NCBI GenBank assembly: GCA_902783825.1
Contig: CACZSJ010000167.1
Span: forward strand, 1-5,781
DNA from: Oscillospiraceae bacterium
GTDB lineage: Bacteria; Bacillota; Clostridia; Oscillospirales; Oscillospiraceae
Length of the DNA: 5,781 bases
Direction of reading: 5' to 3'
Below the pieces are notes generated by a model. That model was given only the letters and a program-made list of their open reading frames with translations. It did not search any database and was not told where the DNA came from. The translations under genes and the position numbers were made by a program. Below are positions 1-4,756 of this stretch, one piece after another. Every line of letters starts with the position of its first letter. Position 1 is the first letter of the stretch.

Positions 1-123
1 AAAGCGCATTTTCTGCGGGAGCGGGAGCTGTGCTACCGTTCCCAGCTTTCCCCGGACTGCCGGAAGCAATGCTCCGCCTGCGGAGCGGCGAAGCTGTTGA
101 CAGGAGGGCGCTGTGATGGATAA
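1..123 (+). CDS. C-terminal end of a B12-binding-type radical SAM protein (TIGR03960-like), 5' end outside window
   Basis: Reading frame 1 is open from the first base to a TAA at 121-123 and gives 40 residues. The tail contains a cysteine cluster, Pro-Asp-Cys-Arg then Cys and Cys-Gly, spaced CX3CX2C, with a further Cys near the end (GGRCDG). As I recall, the TIGR03960 radical SAM family, which carries a B12-binding-like domain, ends with a similar 'TPDCR..C..CG' segment, and that family is normally encoded directly upstream of a DUF2344 protein, as here. The stop overlaps the next gene by 8 nt, which implies translational coupling. The catalytic radical SAM core lies outside the window, so the assignment rests on this tail plus the neighbour. 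The biochemical function of the family is not established. A degenerate or unrelated cysteine-rich tail cannot be excluded. Confidence 0.7.
   Translation, partial: KAHFLRERELCYRSQLSPDCRKQCSACGAAKLLTGGRCDG
102..107 (+). promoter_or_regulatory. Ribosome binding site deciding the DUF2344 start
   Basis: AGGAGG at 102-107 lies 8 nt before the ATG at 116 but only 5 nt before an in-frame GTG at 113. The ATG is therefore the preferred start. The site sits inside the end of the upstream gene. Confidence 0.75.
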
Positions 124-775
124 GCTGAGGCTGCGTTTTACCAAGACGGGACGGGCGATCTATATCTCTCACCTTGACCTGATGCACACCATGCAGCGGG
201 CCTTTTCCCGTGCCGGCTACGCGCTGAAATACTCTGAGGGCTATAACCCGCACCCACAGATTTCCATTGCGCTGCCGCTGTCGGTGGGGACGGCGAGCCT
301 CTGTGAAATCATGGATTTTCGCCTGCGCGAGGACGCAGACCTGGCGGAGCTGCCCGCTAGACTTAGCCAGGTGCTCCCGGAGGGGATCCGCATCCTGGAA
401 GCCTATGAGCAGCAGCGAAAGGTGGCACAGCTGAAATGGCTGGATGTGGCAGGGCGTTTGGAATACGATGAGCGAGACGCTGTGGAGATGGCCGCCGCGC
501 TGGGGGCGTTCTACCAACAGAAAAGCGTCGTGATCCAGAAAAAGAGTAAGCGGGGCGTGGGGGAGTTTGAGATTTGGAATGGTCTTTCCTCCATTGACTT
601 TCGCGAGAAGGACGGCTTTGTGATTGCCTCGGCGCGCATTTCTGCCCAGGAGCCGACCTTAAATCCGGAGCTCTTGGTTGAGGCGTTGCGACAGATACAG
701 CCCGAACTTGCCCCGGATTTTGCGCAGTTTACCCGCTTGGAGACCTACGATGCAGAGATGCAGATCTATCGCTGA
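116..775 (+). CDS. DUF2344 / TIGR03936 radical SAM-associated protein
   Basis: A 219-residue protein. The N-terminal block is diagnostic: SHLD at residues 18-21, QRAF at 27-30, EGYNPHP at 41-47 and ALPLSVG at 52-58, then Cys-Glu-Ile-Met-Asp a few residues on. These match the DUF2344 family, which is encoded next to, or fused to, TIGR03960 radical SAM proteins in Firmicutes and many other bacteria. No signal peptide or membrane segment is visible, so it is presumably cytoplasmic. Its molecular role is unknown; a role as partner of the overlapping radical SAM enzyme is inferred from conserved pairing. The ATG at 116 is chosen over GTG at 113 because of the spacing to AGGAGG. The gene overlaps the upstream stop by 8 nt and is followed after 13 nt by the glycosyltransferase gene. 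Length is normal for the family and nothing appears broken. Confidence 0.9.
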   Translation: MDKLRLRFTKTGRAIYISHLDLMHTMQRAFSRAGYALKYSEGYNPHPQISIALPLSVGTASLCEIMDFRLREDADLAELPARLSQVLPEGIRILEAYEQQRKVAQLKWLDVAGRLEYDERDAVEMAAALGAFYQQKSVVIQKKSKRGVGEFEIWNGLSSIDFREKDGFVIASARISAQEPTLNPELLVEALRQIQPELAPDFAQFTRLETYDAEMQIYR

Positions 776-788
776 GGGAGGATGAAGT

Positions 789-1856
789 ATGAAGCGCATC
801 GCAATTTTCCAAAGCGATCTGGGCGTCGGCGGGATTCAAAAATCCATTGTGAATCTGCTGCGGAATCTGGATTATGAGCGTTTCCAAGTGGATCTCTTTC
901 TTTCGGAGAAGAACGAGTTTTGGACCACCGATTTTCCCGAAGAACTGACGATTCGTTATCTAAAGCCCACGCCGGCCTTGTATAAGTTTATGCCCTTTTC
1001 CCTGGCCCGCAAACTGCTGCATTATGATTTTTCCGACTGCGGCAGCTATGATTTGGCCATTGATTTCAATTCCTACCAATGCAGTTGTGCGGTAGGAGCC
1101 ACAAGCGTACCGGCCAAGTACCGTGCCATGTGGGTGCACAACAATGTGGAGATCAAGCTGGAGGATGAATGGAAATACCGGGTGCTCTGGCACTTTTTCA
1201 AAGGGAAATTTGCCTTATATGACGAGTTCGTCTGTGTGTCACGTGCGCTGATTGAGCCGTTTCAGAACATGTCCGGCGTCCGGGACAAACCGTTCCGGGT
1301 TATTCAGAACTACATTGACGCGGCGGAGATCCACCGGAAAATGCTGGAAGAACCGGATGACCTGCAGCTGGATGAGCACTGTCTGAACGTAGTGGCTTTG
1401 GGCCGCCTTTGCCACCAGAAGGGCTACGACATCATGCTGGAGGTTTTCGCCGAGGCTTGCCGGAAGCGAGACGATTTGCGGCTGTACATCATCGGAGACG
1501 GCCCGGATCGGGAGATGCTGGAGCAGCTGAGACAGCAGATGAGATTGCAGGACCGAGTGTTTTTCCTGGGAAATCGGGAGAATCCTTACTGCTACATGAG
1601 CCGGATGGATGCCTTTTTGTCCACATCCCGCTATGAAGGGCAGCCGCTGAACATCATGGAGGCAATGGCGGTGGGGCTGCCGCTGTACTGCAGCCGGAAT
1701 CTGGAGCAGTACACCGAGGGCCTGCAGGGATATGACGATCTGGCTGAGGCACTGGCGACGGCTGAGAAAGGGGAGAAGCATCCGGACTCGCTGACGACGT
1801 ACAACGGGGAAATCCTGCAAGGGATTGCGGAGCTGGCATCCTCAGGAGATTGCTGA
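789..1856 (+). CDS. GT4-like (GT-B fold) glycosyltransferase
   Basis: A 355-residue protein with the two-lobed GT-B layout. The N-terminal lobe opens with a glycine-rich loop (Gly-Val-Gly-Gly-Ile-Gln, near residues 12-17) after a beta strand. The C-terminal lobe shows GRL at 205-207 with Lys211 (the usual Arg/Lys pair that contacts the donor phosphates), then Ile-Ile-Gly-Asp-Gly-Pro, a Phe-Leu-Gly-Asn segment, and the EX7E motif of GT4 retaining transferases (Glu283 and Glu291, in an EGQPLN...EAMA context). It should move a sugar from a nucleotide-sugar donor to an acceptor at the cytoplasmic face, typically for surface glycans. Donor and acceptor cannot be told from sequence. GGGAGG 8 nt before the ATG supports the start. 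It lies 13 nt after the DUF2344 gene. In many Clostridia I would expect a ribonuclease G/E gene here before rplU, so the content is atypical. Length is normal, with all motifs present. Confidence 0.88.
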   Translation: MKRIAIFQSDLGVGGIQKSIVNLLRNLDYERFQVDLFLSEKNEFWTTDFPEELTIRYLKPTPALYKFMPFSLARKLLHYDFSDCGSYDLAIDFNSYQCSCAVGATSVPAKYRAMWVHNNVEIKLEDEWKYRVLWHFFKGKFALYDEFVCVSRALIEPFQNMSGVRDKPFRVIQNYIDAAEIHRKMLEEPDDLQLDEHCLNVVALGRLCHQKGYDIMLEVFAEACRKRDDLRLYIIGDGPDREMLEQLRQQMRLQDRVFFLGNRENPYCYMSRMDAFLSTSRYEGQPLNIMEAMAVGLPLYCSRNLEQYTEGLQGYDDLAEALATAEKGEKHPDSLTTYNGEILQGIAELASSGDC

Positions 1857-1860
1857 TTCG

Positions 1861-1878
1861 AAAGGAAAAATCCTTTTT
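1861..1878 (+). terminator. Weak intrinsic terminator candidate after the glycosyltransferase gene
   Basis: AAAGGA, loop AAAA, then TCCTTT followed by TT, starting 5 nt after the stop codon. The stem is only 6 bp and A/T-rich, and the T run is short. A second hairpin (TTGCG, loop GCGT, CGCAA at 1877-1890) follows at once. Position fits the end of the first transcript, but strength looks poor. Confidence 0.3.
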
Positions 1879-1944
1879 GCGGCGTCGCAAGTCTGTCGAC
1901 ATAGAAATCTACACGGAAAACTTGATTTTTCCAGCGAAAAACTG

Positions 1945-1973
1945 TTGACATTGCGGCATTTCCATGGTATCCT
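1945..1973 (+). promoter_or_regulatory. Sigma-A-type promoter for rplU-rpmA
   Basis: A perfect -35 box TTGACA (1945-1950), a 17-nt spacer, and a -10 box TATCCT (1968-1973) that matches TATAAT at four of six positions. The start of transcription should fall near 1980, leaving a leader of about 75 nt before rplU. Confidence 0.75.
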
Positions 1974-1979
1974 CTTATG

Positions 1980-2054
1980 GCCGCATTGAAGGGGTTTTAA
2001 GTGAGCAAGACGCTTCGCCCCCAGAGCGAGTCCTGAAAAGAGGGAGGAAACGTT
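1980..2054 (+). promoter_or_regulatory. Structured 5' leader of rplU, possible L21 autoregulatory leader
   Basis: The region between the predicted transcription start and the rplU ATG can fold in two ways. One hairpin pairs GGGG 1991-1994 with CCCC in 2018-2022 and AAGTG 1999-2003 with CGCTT 2011-2015 around a 7-nt loop. The alternative pairs CGCT 2011-2014 with AGCG 2025-2028. The two cannot form together because both use 2011-2014. Ribosomal protein leaders upstream of rplU are known in low-GC Gram-positives (Rfam L21_leader). Whether this sequence belongs to that family cannot be decided by eye. The ribosome binding site (GGGAGG, 2042-2047) lies 3' of both structures. Confidence 0.45.
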
Positions 2055-2369
2055 ATGAAGCATGCAATCATCGTCACAGGCGGCAAGCAGTACCGTGTGG
2101 CGGAGGGCGACGTGATCTTCGTGGAGAAGTTGGACGTTGCCGCCGGCGAATCGGTCAAGTTTGATCAGGTTCTGGCTGTTGTAGACGGAGAGACCGCCGT
2201 GTTTGGCGCGCCCGTTATCGAAGGCGCTACGGTCACCGCGAACGTGGTCAAGAGCGGAAAGAGCGCGAAAATCCGCGTCTTCAAGATGAAGCCCAAAAAG
2301 GGCTATCACAGAACGCAGGGCCACAGGCAGCCTTATACCAAGGTTCAGATCGAAGCCATCAATGCCTGA
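2055..2369 (+). CDS. rplU: 50S ribosomal protein L21
   Basis: A 104-residue protein with the L21 N-terminus ([13 protein letters not shown], residues 3-15) and the C-terminal family signature [13 protein letters not shown] at 83-95, rich in the basic residues that bind 23S rRNA. L21 is an early-assembling large-subunit protein. Length is typical (about 100-105 residues). GGGAGG lies 7 nt before the ATG. The gene has its own promoter and leader and is followed after 39 nt by rpmA, with which it should be cotranscribed. No prp (ysxB) gene lies between the two, unlike the usual Firmicute order. Confidence 0.97.
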   Translation: MKHAIIVTGGKQYRVAEGDVIFVEKLDVAAGESVKFDQVLAVVDGETAVFGAPVIEGATVTANVVKSGKSAKIRVFKMKPKKGYHRTQGHRQPYTKVQIEAINA

Positions 2370-2408
2370 GATTCCGCAACGGATAATGACCAATGGAGGT
2401 GTAAGCTA

Positions 2409-2672
2409 ATGGCACATAAAAAAGGTATGGGTTCCACCAAGAATGGCCGCGACAGTGAGTCGAAGCGTCTTGGCACCAAGAGAGCCGATGGGCAGTTTGT
2501 CCTGGCCGGCAACATCCTTGTCAGACAGCGCGGAACCAAGATCCATCCGGGCACCAATGTGGGCAAGGGCAGTGATGACACGCTGTTCGCCCTTGTGGAC
2601 GGCACCGTGAAGTTCGAGCGCATGGGCAAGGACCGCAAAAAGGTCTCTGTTTACGAAGAAATCGCACAGTAA
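2409..2672 (+). CDS. rpmA: 50S ribosomal protein L27, without the Firmicute N-terminal extension
   Basis: An 87-residue protein starting [18 protein letters not shown], with the L27 signature RQRGTK in the centre and [14 protein letters not shown] near the end. The flexible N-terminus of L27 reaches the peptidyl-transferase centre. In many Firmicutes, L27 is made with an extra N-terminal stretch (MLKLNLQFFA-like in Staphylococcus aureus) that the protease Prp removes. Here the protein begins directly at the mature-type N-terminus. GGAGG at 2395-2399 lies 9 nt before the ATG, and no upstream in-frame extension of that type is seen. It is the second gene of the rplU transcript and is followed by a strong terminator. 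Confidence 0.97.
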   Translation: MAHKKGMGSTKNGRDSESKRLGTKRADGQFVLAGNILVRQRGTKIHPGTNVGKGSDDTLFALVDGTVKFERMGKDRKKVSVYEEIAQ

Positions 2673-2683
2673 GTGACCGAATC

Positions 2684-2710
2684 AAGGCCGGACGGTTGTC
2701 CGGCCTTTTT
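2684..2710 (+). terminator. Strong intrinsic terminator between rpmA and obg
   Basis: A perfect 10-bp stem: AAGGCCGGAC (2684-2693), loop GGTT, GTCCGGCCTT (2698-2707), running into a T tract and GTTT. It starts 12 nt after the rpmA stop. It should end most rplU-rpmA transcripts. A second small hairpin (GCCGC, TGAC, GCGGC at 2723-2736) follows, just upstream of the obg ribosome binding site. Confidence 0.88.
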
Positions 2711-2740
2711 GTTTCGACGATTGCCGCTGACGCGGCGGAG

Positions 2741-2746
2741 AGGAGG
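2741..2746 (+). promoter_or_regulatory. Ribosome binding site deciding the obg start
   Basis: AGGAGG lies 4 nt before the ATG at 2751. The frame is open further upstream to a GTG at 2673, but that extension would be read through the terminator hairpin and lacks family similarity. The spacing is a little short but workable. Confidence 0.75.
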
Positions 2747-2750
2747 GCAT

Positions 2751-4034
2751 ATGGCCGCTTCTTTTGTAGATAAGGTTAGAATCAGCATTCACGCCGGCAA
2801 AGGCGGCGACGGCGCCGTGGCGTTTCATCGGGAAAAATATGTGGCAGCCGGCGGGCCGGACGGCGGTGATGGCGGGCGCGGCGGAGATATAATCTTTGTG
2901 GTTGACGATAATATGTCTACCCTGATGGATTTTCGCTACAAGCGTAAATATGTAGCTGGGAACGGCGCCAACGGTCAAGGCAAGCGCTGCTATGGCAAAG
3001 ACGGAGAGACGTTGTACATCCGTGTCCCCCGGGGAACATTGATACGAGATACCGAGAGCAATGCCATCATGCACGACATGTCCACCGGCGAAAACTATGT
3101 AGCGGCCAAGGGCGGGCGCGGCGGCTGGGGAAACATGCATTTTGCCACTCCAACCCGTCAGGTGCCACGTTTCGCCAAGCCAGGGTTGCCCGGCGAGAGC
3201 CATGATATCACGCTGGAGTTAAAACTGCTGGCGGACGTGGGTCTTGTGGGCTTTCCCAATGTGGGAAAATCTACCCTATTGTCGGTGGTGAGCAAGGCGC
3301 ATCCCAAGATTGCCAATTATCATTTTACTACCCTTTTTCCCAACCTTGGCGTCGTCTATGTGGACGAGGGCAGCTCCTTTGTTATGGCGGATATCCCGGG
3401 CATCATTGAGGGCGCCTCGGAAGGCGCCGGCCTGGGCCATGATTTTCTGCGGCACATCGATCGCTGCCGTCTGCTGGTGCATCTGGTGGACGTTTCCGGC
3501 AGCGAGGGGCGGGATCCGGTGGAGGATTTCGACACCATCAATACAGAGCTGCGGGAATACAGTGAGGCGCTATCCCAGCGCCCCCAGATCGTAGTGGCGA
3601 ATAAGTGCGATCTGCTGGGGGAGAACCGTGAGAATCTGGAACGGCTCAGAAGCCATGTGGAAGGACTGGGATATGAGTTTTTGGAAATGAGCGCAGTGAC
3701 CCATGCGGGAACTCGCGCGCTGGTTCAGTCCTGCGCAGGGAAGCTTGCTCAGCTTCCGCCTATCTCGACCTTCGAGGCAGACTACGTGCCGCCGGAGCCT
3801 GTTCTAGACACTTCGGAGGATCTCCGGATTGAGCATTTCGACGATATGTGGATCGTGGAAGGACCCTGGCTGCAGCGCCTGGTTGCTACCGTGAATTTTT
3901 CAGACTATGAAAGCCGCATGTATTTCGACCGAATCCTGAGGGAAGCCGGTGTGTTTCAGCGGATGGAAGAAATGGGCGTGCGCGATGGAGACACCGTCAG
4001 CATGTATGACCTGATGTTTGAATACAAGGAATAA
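2751..4034 (+). CDS. obg: Obg-family GTPase (ribosome assembly, stress)
   Basis: A 427-residue protein with all three domains of the long Obg form. The glycine-rich Obg fold covers about residues 1-158 (repeated GGxGG runs). The G domain has the P-loop GFPNVGKS (167-174), switch I Thr193/Thr194 in YHFTTLFPNLG, DIPG (214-217), NKCD (284-287) and the G5 Ser-Ala at 314-315. The C-terminal OCT domain runs from about 357 to the end (MWIVEG, YESRMYFDRILREAG). It binds the large subunit late in assembly and has been tied to (p)ppGpp and, in Bacillus subtilis, to entry into sporulation. The ATG at 2751 is chosen over an in-frame GTG at 2673, which would add 26 unrelated residues. All catalytic motifs are intact. 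It stands only 40 nt after the rpmA terminator without an obvious promoter of its own, and it converges on the spore-protein gene. Confidence 0.96.
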   Translation: MAASFVDKVRISIHAGKGGDGAVAFHREKYVAAGGPDGGDGGRGGDIIFVVDDNMSTLMDFRYKRKYVAGNGANGQGKRCYGKDGETLYIRVPRGTLIRDTESNAIMHDMSTGENYVAAKGGRGGWGNMHFATPTRQVPRFAKPGLPGESHDITLELKLLADVGLVGFPNVGKSTLLSVVSKAHPKIANYHFTTLFPNLGVVYVDEGSSFVMADIPGIIEGASEGAGLGHDFLRHIDRCRLLVHLVDVSGSEGRDPVEDFDTINTELREYSEALSQRPQIVVANKCDLLGENRENLERLRSHVEGLGYEFLEMSAVTHAGTRALVQSCAGKLAQLPPISTFEADYVPPEPVLDTSEDLRIEHFDDMWIVEGPWLQRLVATVNFSDYESRMYFDRILREAGVFQRMEEMGVRDGDTVSMYDLMFEYKE

Positions 4035-4037
4035 GAA

Positions 4038-4071
4038 AAATTGCAGGAGAGCGAATGCTTTCCTGCAATTT
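4038..4071. terminator. Bidirectional intrinsic terminator shared by obg and the spore-protein gene
   Basis: A continuous 15-pair stem: AAATTGCAGGA (4038-4048), a G-T wobble, AGC, loop GAAT, GCT, and TCCTGCAATTT (4061-4071). AATAAG (4030-4035) and CTTATT (4072-4077) can extend it past a 2-nt bulge. T-rich sequence follows on the plus strand, and the minus strand also reads a T run after the stem. It lies 3 nt after the obg stop and 18 nt beyond the convergent gene's stop, as expected for a two-way terminator. Confidence 0.88.
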
Positions 4072-4089
4072 CTTATTCTTTGCCGAAGC

Positions 4090-4290
4090 TTACTTCATGC
4101 CGTTTTCGTAGGCCTCGATCATCTTCTTGACCATCTGGCCGCCAACGGAGCCGGCCTGACGGCTGGTCAGATCGCCGTTGTAACCGTTCTTCAGGTTCAC
4201 GCCAACCTCAGAAGCGGCTTCCATCTTGAACTTGTCCATGGCCTCGCGCGCAGCGGGGTTGACGAGCTGATTGCTGGAAGTGTTAGACAT
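4090..4290 (-). CDS. Alpha/beta-type small acid-soluble spore protein (SASP)
   Basis: A 66-residue protein matching the alpha/beta SASP family. It has the early NPAAREAMDKFKMEAASEVG segment (residues 11-30) and the late TSRQAGSVGGQMVKKMIE segment (42-59). These proteins coat spore DNA, push it towards an A-like form and protect it from UV and chemicals; they are made in the forespore under sigma-G control. The germination protease GPR cuts after a Ser/Thr-Glu; here the site is Glu28-Val29, with Val in place of the usual Phe or Ile. An ATG three codons upstream (4297-4299) directly abuts the AAGGAG site, so the ATG at 4290 is preferred. The gene is single, convergent with obg and divergent from the ATPase-like gene. 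It shows that the organism descends from spore formers and very likely sporulates. The ssp paralogue cannot be named. Confidence 0.95.
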   Translation of the reverse strand: MSNTSSNQLVNPAAREAMDKFKMEAASEVGVNLKNGYNGDLTSRQAGSVGGQMVKKMIEAYENGMK

Positions 4291-4299
4291 CGAATACAT

Positions 4300-4305
4300 C
4301 TCCTT
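4300..4305 (-). promoter_or_regulatory. Ribosome binding site deciding the SASP start
   Basis: Read on the minus strand this is AAGGAG. It lies 9 nt before the ATG at 4290, while the alternative ATG at 4299 follows it with no gap and could not be used efficiently. Confidence 0.8.
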
Positions 4306-4333
4306 TTCTGTGAATTGGGTTTTTGCCCGTGCT

Positions 4334-4362
4334 TATCTTTTGCGGATGCAGACAAGATATAC
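4334..4362 (-). promoter_or_regulatory. Possible sigma-G-like promoter of the SASP gene
   Basis: On the minus strand, GTATA (4358-4362) fits the forespore -35 pattern GHATR. After 17 nt, AAAGATA (4334-4340) fits the -10 pattern CATNNTA at three of five fixed positions. The leader would be about 35-40 nt. The expected regulation of SASP genes supports it, but the -10 match is weak. Confidence 0.3.
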
Positions 4363-4407
4363 TGCGGAAATCAGGTAATATTTTCTTGCATCAAGAGAAA
4401 GCGCCGC

Positions 4408-4437
4408 TTGCAATCGGGAAGCGTGGCGGTGTATGAT
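4408..4437 (+). promoter_or_regulatory. Plus-strand promoter candidate, distal
   Basis: TTGCAA (4408-4413), an 18-nt spacer and TATGAT (4432-4437), matching the sigma-A boxes at four and five of six positions. It would start a transcript near 4444 that covers the hairpin and could continue into the ATPase-like gene. Confidence 0.35.
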
Positions 4438-4573
4438 GTGAAAAAACAGAGTGCACATGCAAGGATGAATTCAAGACACCAAAAAAAGATTGCTTGGCTA
4501 CGGCGTTTCGACGGTCGCGGCGCTGCTTTTTTGTTTTCTCTGCGCCTTCTCTGGTGAGCGGCATCAGAGCTAA

Positions 4574-4604
4574 CTATCCTGGTGAAACGCTGTTTTGCAG
4601 ATAG
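4574..4604 (+). other. Long imperfect hairpin of unknown role
   Basis: CTAT pairs with ATAG, CTG with CAG, and TGAAAC with GTTTTG around a 3-nt loop. This makes 13 pairs, two of them G-T wobbles, interrupted by two single-base bulges. No T run follows directly, so it does not look like a terminator. It could be part of an untranslated leader or small RNA, or chance. Confidence 0.3.
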
Positions 4605-4672
4605 GATTGTGGATTCTACGGGCTTTTTTCTGGCAATTGCAACAATATCTTGTGTAAATTGGGCAAAGTCGC

Positions 4673-4701
4673 TTGACAAGAGAGGAAAGAAAGGGTAACC
4701 T
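4673..4701 (+). promoter_or_regulatory. Promoter candidate for the ATPase-like gene
   Basis: A perfect TTGACA (4673-4678), a 17-nt spacer and TAACCT (4696-4701), which matches TATAAT at only three positions. AGAGG (4681-4685) and CCTCT (4699-4703) form an inverted repeat with 13 nt between the arms across the spacer and -10 box. A weak -10 box suggests need for an activator or low expression. Confidence 0.4.
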
Positions 4702-4706
4702 CTATA

Positions 4707-4722
4707 TATTCAATATTGCATA
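4707..4722. promoter_or_regulatory. Palindrome near the predicted transcription start, possible operator
   Basis: A 16-bp palindrome centred on 4714/4715 with an 8-bp perfect core, CAATATTG, and one mismatched pair in the flanks. It lies 5 nt downstream of the candidate -10 box, where a repressor could block transcription. No regulator family is identified. AT-rich palindromes arise easily by chance. Confidence 0.3.
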
Positions 4723-4756
4723 AAAAGTGCTGATGGAAGATAAGAGGAAGCTGATT

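Larger units (their letters stand above)
4291..4756. other. 466-bp divergent intergenic region
   Basis: No convincing full gene is present. It contains the SASP upstream signals, a plus-strand promoter candidate at 4408-4437, and an A7 run at 4481-4487. On the two sides of that run, different frames give an ATG-started basic peptide and a hydrophobic segment (see findings). It also holds a long imperfect hairpin at 4574-4604, a T6 run at 4624-4629 without a good stem, and a second promoter candidate and palindrome just before the ATPase-like gene. No tRNA or named RNA family was recognised. Confidence 0.6.

Noticed and set aside
1239..1820. Long minus-strand open frame opposite the glycosyltransferase
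   Set aside because: No recognisable motifs or ribosome site; it is antisense to a well-supported gene and looks like a codon-bias shadow.
1842..2393. 183-residue minus-strand open frame over rplU and its promoter
   Set aside because: Antisense to the L21 gene and its leader; composition gives no domain and the plus-strand gene is certain.
2673..2750. N-terminal extension of Obg from a GTG at 2673
   Set aside because: It begins directly after the rpmA stop, reads through a strong terminator hairpin, has no proper ribosome site, and adds residues unlike Obg. AGGAGG before ATG 2751 fits the family N-terminus.
2872..3124. Direct repeat GGCGGGCGCGGCGG near 2873 and 3111
   Set aside because: Both copies encode the conserved glycine-rich repeats of the Obg fold, so protein constraint explains the repeat.
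2682..3203. 173-residue minus-strand open frame over the 5' part of obg
   Set aside because: Shadow of the glycine-rich GGC/GGG codons of the Obg domain; it also runs through the terminator.
4018..4557. 179-residue plus-strand open frame covering the SASP gene
   Set aside because: It overlaps the obg end, the bidirectional terminator and the antisense of a clear SASP gene; no start signal or domain.
4371..4679. 102-residue minus-strand open frame with a hydrophobic stretch
   Set aside because: No ribosome site or family resemblance; the hydrophobic part arises from complementing an A/T-rich stretch. Kept only as intergenic sequence.
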